DNA from: Fasciolopsis buskii
Taxonomy: Eukaryota; Platyhelminthes; Trematoda; Plagiorchiida; Fasciolidae
Assembly: GCA_008360955.1 (NCBI GenBank)
Contig: LUCM01007481.1
Coordinates: 251,117 to 315,116 of the forward strand
Direction of reading: 5' to 3'
DNA length: 64,000 nt
This document shows positions 56,719 to 64,000 of the stretch, piece by piece. Position numbers and translations under genes: made by a program. Under the pieces are notes generated by a model. The model was not told where the DNA came from. It saw nothing but the letters and a program-made list of their open reading frames with translations, and ran no database searches. Position 1 is the stretch's first letter. Each line of letters starts with the position of its first letter.

Positions 56719-59700
56719 GTTGACTTCGGGAACTATTTTCCCTGTTTATTTTGGTGTATCTGTTCTGTGCCTGTTGCACTGTACATGAGTTGCATTTAAA
56801 CCACTGTTAAATATACACGCACGCAAACGCACAAAATGCGTCCGGGGTCAGATTTACGCAGCTGTCTTGTTCTTGTCATTTCCTGTCATTTAATGTTACT
56901 CGGCCATAGCTCATTCTTTCATAACCTAACAACCCATTGTTTCAGAACATTTTATTTGATCGTTGTACGCGCGCATAATTGATATTCACATCACCTCTCC
57001 CGAGCTCGTGTATAGTTTATTTAATTTTGTCGGGTGGATTTGTTGTGTTAGTTTTTTTTCGATTCCTTATGGTTGATCATTTCATCCCGACTCCCTCACT
57101 TTAACCCGTGCGGGTGTCTACCAACTTACTTGTTCTTATGCAATTTCTTTCGTGTGGATCCGCAGAATTGTGGACGACTGTTTAGTCGTGCTTTAATTTT
57201 GACGTTCAAAAATGTTGTCCTGCACAATTCGGTCCAATTTCCGATTCTTCGCTTTCCTCTGGTAGGTTATTTTTCGTAGAATCAAATTGCCATTGGGAAT
57301 ACAAAGTGGTTTCACAGTCCACTTATCAGTTCGTTTTTCCTTCAGTGTAGCTGGTGCTGCAAATCGGCACGTCTCCTCTGGTTAAATCTATTCACGCCAG
57401 TAATCGAATAGAAAGTTAAAGACTGATCCCGAAGGAGAGGCTTTTATGAAAGTCATGGTTTTATCGTTTTACGAAAATGAAGCGGTTTTTATCTGCAACG
57501 AAGCGTCACGTTCGGCATTGGCTGCAATGTCATTCTCCAATCAAGGGTTTTAAAGAACATGAATATGAGCAAAATTCTATAATCGATACCCGTGTTGTCT
57601 AGAATACAAAAGGTTCGGCTGGCATTTATCAACTAGGCTGTGTTCTCGGTGCGACTACTGTTGGAAGGTCGAATTTTCGTTTAACCAATGAGATCTGCCC
57701 TGATACGCGACTCCACGTTTGTTGCGAAACTTCTCTTTGTCTGAGCACCGATATCTCCATGGTATTGCTGGGATCTGATGGACAGACTGTATAACCGACT
57801 CCGAGGTTAGGCATTGGGAATTGGGTCACAAAGCTCAGTCGTTAGAAAGAGCACTGGAATTAATAAGACGATGAGATCGGGATATGTACTACGCACGTCG
57901 GCAGATCGCCTACCTCGGTATGCGCTGTTCTTCGAGGATGGTGGTGGTTGGGAGACGAGTCAAAGTGGTCAGTCGGTGACGTGACGAAAAGCTATGAAAA
58001 ATCCAGCTAATAAACTTTCCGGAGTAGGTGACGTCAGATTACTGGAATGGGATTTGCAAGGTTCCCAGTGCGTCAGTTTAGGACTTTAAGTCATATGATT
58101 GAGTACCGCAATCCAGGTCATTCTTTAACCTGAACTGTAGTTCTGAATTATGAAATTTGACATTTTTTCTTCACTGCCGTTCGGTGCTGTTAGAAAACAG
58201 TCAAAATTAGGACAGGCTTGTGCACGTTTTATTGCTGTACAAACCATATTGACCTGATCTGGTACTGAAAATCGATTAAAAATCAAAAATAACACTTTGT
58301 CTTATCAGAATCTTATTTGTGTTATCATGAGTGTGCATGGAAGCTCATCGTTGAAGAGTCTGCTGAAAAACCACAACTATGATTTGTTGATAATTCTTCG
58401 TCATTTGGGCTGGGCCATTGGGGACAGAATGTAATAACCACGAAACCGGTCGAGTACTTCCAACGCAAAGTTCAGATACTACTTTAAGACACTGACAAAT
58501 CAACCAAAGCCAAAATGTTAACAAGAGTCTTTTCAGCTCGGAGAACCAAATGAGTCTTGCGTGTTTGAACACTCCAACTAATCGCCTTGTGAGTTTATAA
58601 TACGGTGAATTTGTTGTCACTTGTCAAGTAGTCGATATTATGACATTTTGATATGAAGGTCAAGTCCTCTTATCGCTGTTCAGCTCCCACCTGACATCCC
58701 CAAGTTCACTGCGTTCCTGGAAGTGAAGCGCCTTTTACTTTTCATTAATAAAAGAAGTAACATGTAAGGAATAAAGGAGAGTGGAATGAATGGGTCTCAA
58801 GGATTTCGGCATGTTTTGGATTGTCAGCAAGAATACCACTTCGGAGCAATGCTGCGAAACGCGTTGTGATCAGCAGTCCCACGTTGTATCATGTTCTTCA
58901 GTGTTTTACTGATTGTCTTCGATTATCTACTTTGCGTCGTGTCACCATTTATCCAGGTTCAACTGGGATTTAGGGCGACATCCTATGCATGTGATCGTCG
59001 CGATTCCTTGACACCAATAAAAGTTACGTGGGAAAGGATAGTTAGATTAACACTCCCCTTAATGAAGAAGTACCCTCGCGTGTCATGTCGACAGCAGACA
59101 GGAATGCGTTGTGGCTTAACCCTTATATTCTGGCGAGATCGATAAAACTCGCTGCTATCTGGCTAACGGCGAGTGATGGATTGGATTTTGGTCCAACAAA
59201 AGTTCGAATTGTGGTTTTTCGTTAGGAAGGCAACTTCTCTAATATCGTACCGTGAAACGGGTGATATTTGACCACGCCTCTTGTTTAGTCCTAATCAATT
59301 TTTCTCCGGTCCGATTCATTATGTCCTTTTCGAACATGGTCTCCGTTTCGACGGTTTTATAGCAAACAGAAGTTCTCATCTTGTCTCTGTTCGGTATCGA
59401 CAATCGCGGACATATGCGCACAAGTCTGTTTCGACAAGACAGGCCTGAGATAAGAATTGACTGTGGCGAATACAAATTATTCATGTTTGCAGTAAGACTG
59501 TTGGGCAAACCAAATTCGAGCTTATTTGTGTCAGTTTACCATGATGTATTGTCGACTATGACCTTATTACTTTCTCCTTATAGTTTTGTCTAAGAGTTAG
59601 GTACCAACTTCAGAAGTTGTGATGTTACACAGCTAACGCTAGAGGAGGCAATTGATCATTCTTTAATCAGCTTTAGATTAGAAATCCGTAAATGTTTAAT

Positions 59701-60914
59701 ACATCGTATCTCAGCCATTTAAACTTTCATGATTTCTCAACTACAGTTGAATTTTTGCTTCCAGCTGTTTTTCTTTATTTTAAGCGCGTGGATTCTCATG
59801 GGCCGAGGAGCGAACTGGACATTTCACCCAGTTTCGCTCATGCGGATGAATTTCATTATATGGGCTTCCATTTGACCGAACAACTGTGTCATGCATGGTG
59901 GTCTGATTTGCGATAAGTGCGAAAATCAACACGTTTGCTGCTGAAAAAAGCAAAAATTAACCAACAAAGCTTAGTTTTTGGTGATATCAGGCAGCAGAAT
60001 CAATCCTAGTTCTAACGACACAGTTACGTGGGTGGTGATCGAAGCGCATGGTCTACTGCAAGCGACTGGCTGGACTAGCATCAACAAGGTACTGATATAC
60101 AATGTCCAAACTCCACTCAATCGATTTTCAGCATTGCTCCGAGTCTAACGCCTTTCTAATAGCAAATCCAACAGCTCTGGAAATGCACTGACCTTATTGT
60201 GTTCGCAGATGTTATATTGGAGAACTTTGAGGCATAGAACTTACACAGTGCAGTTCTATTTCATAGATCCTTGTTAAAATACGATATTGCGACGAGATAA
60301 GATGCACGATATGAGGCATGGTTAGATGGTACGGATCCCAGGAGAACATTTTTAGGGAGTAGTTGCTCTTACTCCACTACAAATGTGGGTATCTCCTTGC
60401 ATCAAACGTGGTAAAATCGCTGAGGCAAATTCAATGCCAGAATTGGAGATTTTGGATGTTGGCAAATCTGCGTGCTTGTATAATTTTCAGATCTCCTCGG
60501 TATTTATCTCGTTATTGGATTGCTTCGTTGGGTTTGTTCTACATCAGCTTTTACCGCAGAATAGTCACAGTGTTTTTATAATACCTGGCGCTAAGCCCTA
60601 AAATTATTGGTTTTGTAAAGCTGTACTAGACGTCAGTATAATGCAGAATTTTTGGTATGAAAAATCTATTTTTCTGGCATCCCAAAAGTCTCATACTAGA
60701 TTTCAATCATTCAAATTTCGACATGTTGGAACGATGCAAAACCACTAGGATTGTCTTTCGCTTGGGTGCTCGTTAGGCATCTCATGTTGTGTAACGTTTA
60801 TTCTATGTTCCTAATTCTACTCTTCGTTAAGTCTATCATATCCTAGGTCGTTGTCATCCGTGCCCACTATCTCAAATGTGAACGCCCAAAGTCAATCGGC
60901 ACAAATAGATGTTC
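56719..60914. other. MOB2 3' flank, no recognised gene
   Basis: The first 100-150 bases are probably MOB2 3' UTR, though no canonical AATAAA was found close by. AAATATACAC at 56808 is only a weak candidate signal. At about 57825-57870 a plus-strand AAGCTCAGTCGTTAGA resembles a polymerase III A box, but no B box follows. Frames at 58345-58620, 58891-59145 and 59239-59508 are unassigned and probably chance. Confidence 0.5.
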
Positions 60915-61400
60915 TCGTTTATTAAGTAAAATCATCACATATTTATGGTTTTCTTTGCTTGTATTATTGCACCCGTGCAGCTGCTATCATTTTGGCTGTC
61001 CGGTTCGCAATTTGCGTTGGTCCATCCTGTTCGCTGTGGTTTACGCGATTTTGTCCATGGCTTCTTCTTTGTCGAATCCGGATCGCTCATCCTGATTGGT
61101 TGGTCCGGTACACGATATGGCGTTCTCAATATGCATATTCGCACTCTTGTCTTCTGATCACGCCACTTTATCAGCTCTCCGCTGAGTGGCCAATGGGTTA
61201 ACGCGGTCTCACTCTGGTCTTGCTTTCCACATTTGCTCGGTGTCTGACAATATTGGGTTATATCCACGCCTGTGTATTGATTATAATTTGTCTGGAACGT
61301 TCTAGCGTCGCGTAGCCACGGATAATCAGTGAAACAGCTCCTTTGGATTCAGGCGGAATGCCAATTACAATACCAGTCCCTCATACACCCGCTAAAAGTG
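60915..61400 (-). repeat. Dispersed repeat R2, copy 2
   Basis: On the minus strand it shows CACAGGCGTGGA, CAGGATGAGCGATCCGG, GGTGCAATAATAC and a terminal CTTAATAAACG. It is collinear with 3240-3690 on the plus strand. The overlapping minus frame of 110 codons (61267-60935) is inside the repeat and I do not take it as a gene. Confidence 0.65.
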
Positions 61401-63973
61401 CTCAGTTTTTGCTAAGAGACGTTCACTTTTCTAGTGTTACTTAGGTGAAGGACTGTGTGTGTCGTTTGACCAACCGTTCGATTCGCGGCCAAAATGCGTA
61501 TTTCTATTGTATGGTTATCTATTCAGGATGCGATTGATGCTATTTTCGATGTTACACTTTCCTTTTTCGGAAATGTAAGTATTCGTTGACGACATATTGC
61601 ACAAGGCAGTGTGAGTGTGTAACTTTAATGGCCAAAGAGACAACACACCAGATCGAGTTAACCTTTTCGACTTTCCCGTTATCATCACAAGAAAGACCAC
61701 AAAATAAGGTACGGAAAACCAAGACACGTAAGCTTTCGGAACTGAGCTTAATAACATATTGATCATCGTTCGGTTGCCTGTCTGGGAACGGTCTTATGTG
61801 TTTACGTGATTTGGTCCGCATCCCGATTCTTCTCGACAGATCGGATAAGGTATGTATCTTTTCGAAGCTTTGTGGCGGCTAACGTTGGCGTTCAGATAGC
61901 AAATTTCTCTCCAAACGAGGTGTGATCGTGAGTGCATTGGCCTGAATACTTTCACGTAACCGAATATCCACATTTCAGCAGAACATATTGGCAAACGAAC
62001 CAGTTTTTTGGCCATTTGTAAGTGATTAAAACACGGATTTTTCTATCGGTCCTTTGTTATTTACCAGCTGACGACGCTGCTTTTTATTTAGCAGCTTGGG
62101 TTTGTTCTGAATTGGCATCACCAAGGATGGGATGGACGTGCATTCCTTCGCTGAGCACTAAGTTGTTGAGCTAGTTCACTATAAATTAATTAAAGTGAAG
62201 TTACTAGGCTGCCGTATTCACACGTGATGTGCCAGTTTGTTACATATGTCGACCAAAAACACGTATTCATTCTCGTCTGGGTTGCTAAACGTATTTTGAA
62301 GCTAATCAACGATGATTACAGTGTACTAAACAATGGAAAATGTTTGATGCGTAGGAGGTAAGGTATATTCGATCTACTTTAAATTGCAGAATACAAGATT
62401 GTTTGTGTCATCGTCTCCACAGCTCAGCAAAAAATTCATACTCGTCACCTCACATCGACCTGGGAACCAGAAACGTCATCAGGAAAAAAAAACAGGTGTA
62501 TCAAAATTGTTCGGGAATTCGGCCGAGAAATCTTCCTGATTTGTGATAATTCGGTTGAGTCGAAAGGGGCGCACGTATCTGCAAATATTTAATTTAATGA
62601 ATGTGGCCTGGACTGTCGTTTGTTTTAAGACATAAGAATGACGCTGTTTTATTACCTTTTTATCGCGATTTCCAACTCTGGCTGTTCTGGTCGATCGTCT
62701 CGATTGTAGTTCATATCTTCTACTGCTTAATAGAGCAAGAAATACCAGATGTCATATGACCAGTGAAAATAGCTGTCTTTTATTCGTCATAACCCAGAGA
62801 TCTACACTGACCTGTTCAAGTTAAAGCTCACTGGCAGGTTGCTCCTATCTCTTGGGCTGTTTGTCTCTTCTCCGAGCTTCATTGATAGCGACGCCCTGGT
62901 TCGCCTGTGAAAGTGTCACGAAAATCAGACCACTTTTACTTTGGCTTCGAACTAACTTCAACGGTTGAGTTCTCACTCTGTTATCCGGCTTGCAGTCGAG
63001 CCGGTTTTTAGTCCGTACATCACTCACCTGAATCCAAACTGGCTTGTCAGCCAATCCTGTGTCCCGGACACAATCCGTTCCCACTGTTGTATGGCACACC
63101 GAACAAGAAAGAAGAGCAGGAAAACACTAACAAATTGAAATATGGTTACCATCACACGATAGTTATCATTTTGTATAATTATCCATATGTACTGCAACGG
63201 AGATTGAGTATTTTTATCCACATATTAGTTGGTCTTGACCTCAGCCGTCTGTTTGATTGATCAAACCAGCACCAGCTTGTCACAGCCCACGGAGTCTGAT
63301 ATTACAATGAGTATTGATTTATACGTATACGAACGAACTAATTCTGAATGTGATCTGACTGATTTTTAGCTAGCGAAGCAAAGAACTCAATGTCCACTGT
63401 GTTCGGTTTGTGATAGTTTGGTTCAGGCATTTAACAACTGCTAGGAAGCATCGATTATGATAATGTCACCTGGACTAGTGAGAAAACATTTGCGACCTAA
63501 TATCCGAGCTCAGACGTCAGAACCTCACGGAAATCACCAGACCGGACTGAGACCAACACAAGTGCCTAAGGGCACCGGAATTAGCGATACGAACAATAAT
63601 TCGTCGATTCTGATGCACTTATCTGAGAATTGAAAATTTCCTTAATTTAAGTCTTGCGAATTTCCACCAATTTTTGCTGCAATTTGATTGGCTGTTTTCT
63701 CCAAAATTATACTCAACTTTTTCACAGAGAGAATGACGATGTGTAGGCATGAAGCTCTCATATTGTTGAACAGCGAAGAAAAGAAGCATCAATGCGGGAC
63801 GTTAATATTTCCCATTGCTCGTTTCGATCGCCAACGTAAAACAATCTGTGAATTACATAATATTCAGTTATGAATTGCAGTGAGTGGGGATACAGGCTAA
63901 ATAAAATACAACAAGAAACTGAAGGCATCGCCATAGCTCGTGCAGAGTCTGTGTTAATACCTCTTGTGTACAT
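61401..63973. other. Region without recognised gene
   Basis: Frames at 61515-61821, 61794-62015 and 62845-63221 (minus) carry no domain I can name. The pair 62845-63099 and 63024-63221 overlaps in different frames, and one includes a hydrophobic run (IFQFVSVFLLFFLV). Nothing supports a real exon. Confidence 0.45.
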
Positions 63974-64000
63974 CATAATCGTTCAGCGTCAAACAGCAAG
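63974..64000 (-). mobile_element. RTE LINE 3' terminus cut by window end
   Basis: The minus strand begins CTTGCTGTTTGACGCTGAAC followed by GATTATGATG. This matches the terminal motif of the other RTE copies (TTGCTGTTTAACGCTG plus ATG-rich tail). The body of the element would lie to the right of the window. Confidence 0.65.

Noticed and set aside
60935..61267. 110-codon minus frame
   Set aside because: It is contained in dispersed repeat R2; the copy at 3.3-3.7 kb does not preserve the frame.
1..64000. CRISPR arrays, bacterial operons, prophage or plasmid systems
   Set aside because: No regularly spaced repeats, no coding density and clear spliceosomal introns; the sequence is eukaryotic.

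Overview
The window reads as nuclear DNA of a parasitic flatworm, most likely a digenean trematode with a large genome (inference). Two host genes can be recognised. Both are split or preceded by introns, and almost everything else is decayed transposable-element sequence. There is no bacterial gene organisation: no operons, no ribosome binding sites and no dense ORFs. Most open frames of 60-150 codons are chance ORFs or shadows of dead retroelements.

Left 27.6 kb: a minus-strand gene, DBT, encodes the lipoamide acyltransferase (E2) of the mitochondrial branched-chain 2-oxoacid dehydrogenase complex. Five exons totalling 857 coding bases are visible at 27633-27561, 19066-18736, 8418-8214, 5203-5034 and 1547-1470. 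Their phases fit together exactly (2/1, 0/0, 1/2, 0/0), and introns of 3.0-10.3 kb separate them. The mitochondrial presequence exon lies upstream and was not found. The C-terminal catalytic exons were not found and should lie left of the window. The introns hold RTE-type and other LINE fragments, a Ty3/gypsy piece, tRNA-like SINE copies, a pre-miRNA-like hairpin and, at the window edge, a loopless palindrome.

Middle (28-55 kb): a graveyard of retroelements. It holds a near full-length but broken CR1-like LINE (32.35-28.1 kb, minus), further CR1 and RTE fragments, a repeat family ending in (ATT)n, and a decayed Ty3/gypsy element with gag, protease, RT, RNase H and integrase remnants (43.8-40.2 kb, minus). 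The standout structure is a pair of 853-bp inverted repeats (45771-46623 and 53278-54130) that differ at one base. They flank 6.65 kb of older element debris. The right arm abuts an RTE LINE carrying a classic 5' inversion (twin priming), whose tail seeds a TGA/TGAT-rich array.

Right 9 kb: a plus-strand gene, a MOB2-type MOB kinase activator (355 codons in one exon), begins 54 bp after a 3' splice site next to that array. It encodes an NDR-kinase cofactor with an unusually long Ser/Pro-rich linker. Downstream sequence has no recognisable gene. It contains a second copy of a ~400-bp dispersed repeat and, at the last bases, the 3' end of another RTE element. DBT and MOB2 are transcribed away from each other and have no evident functional link.
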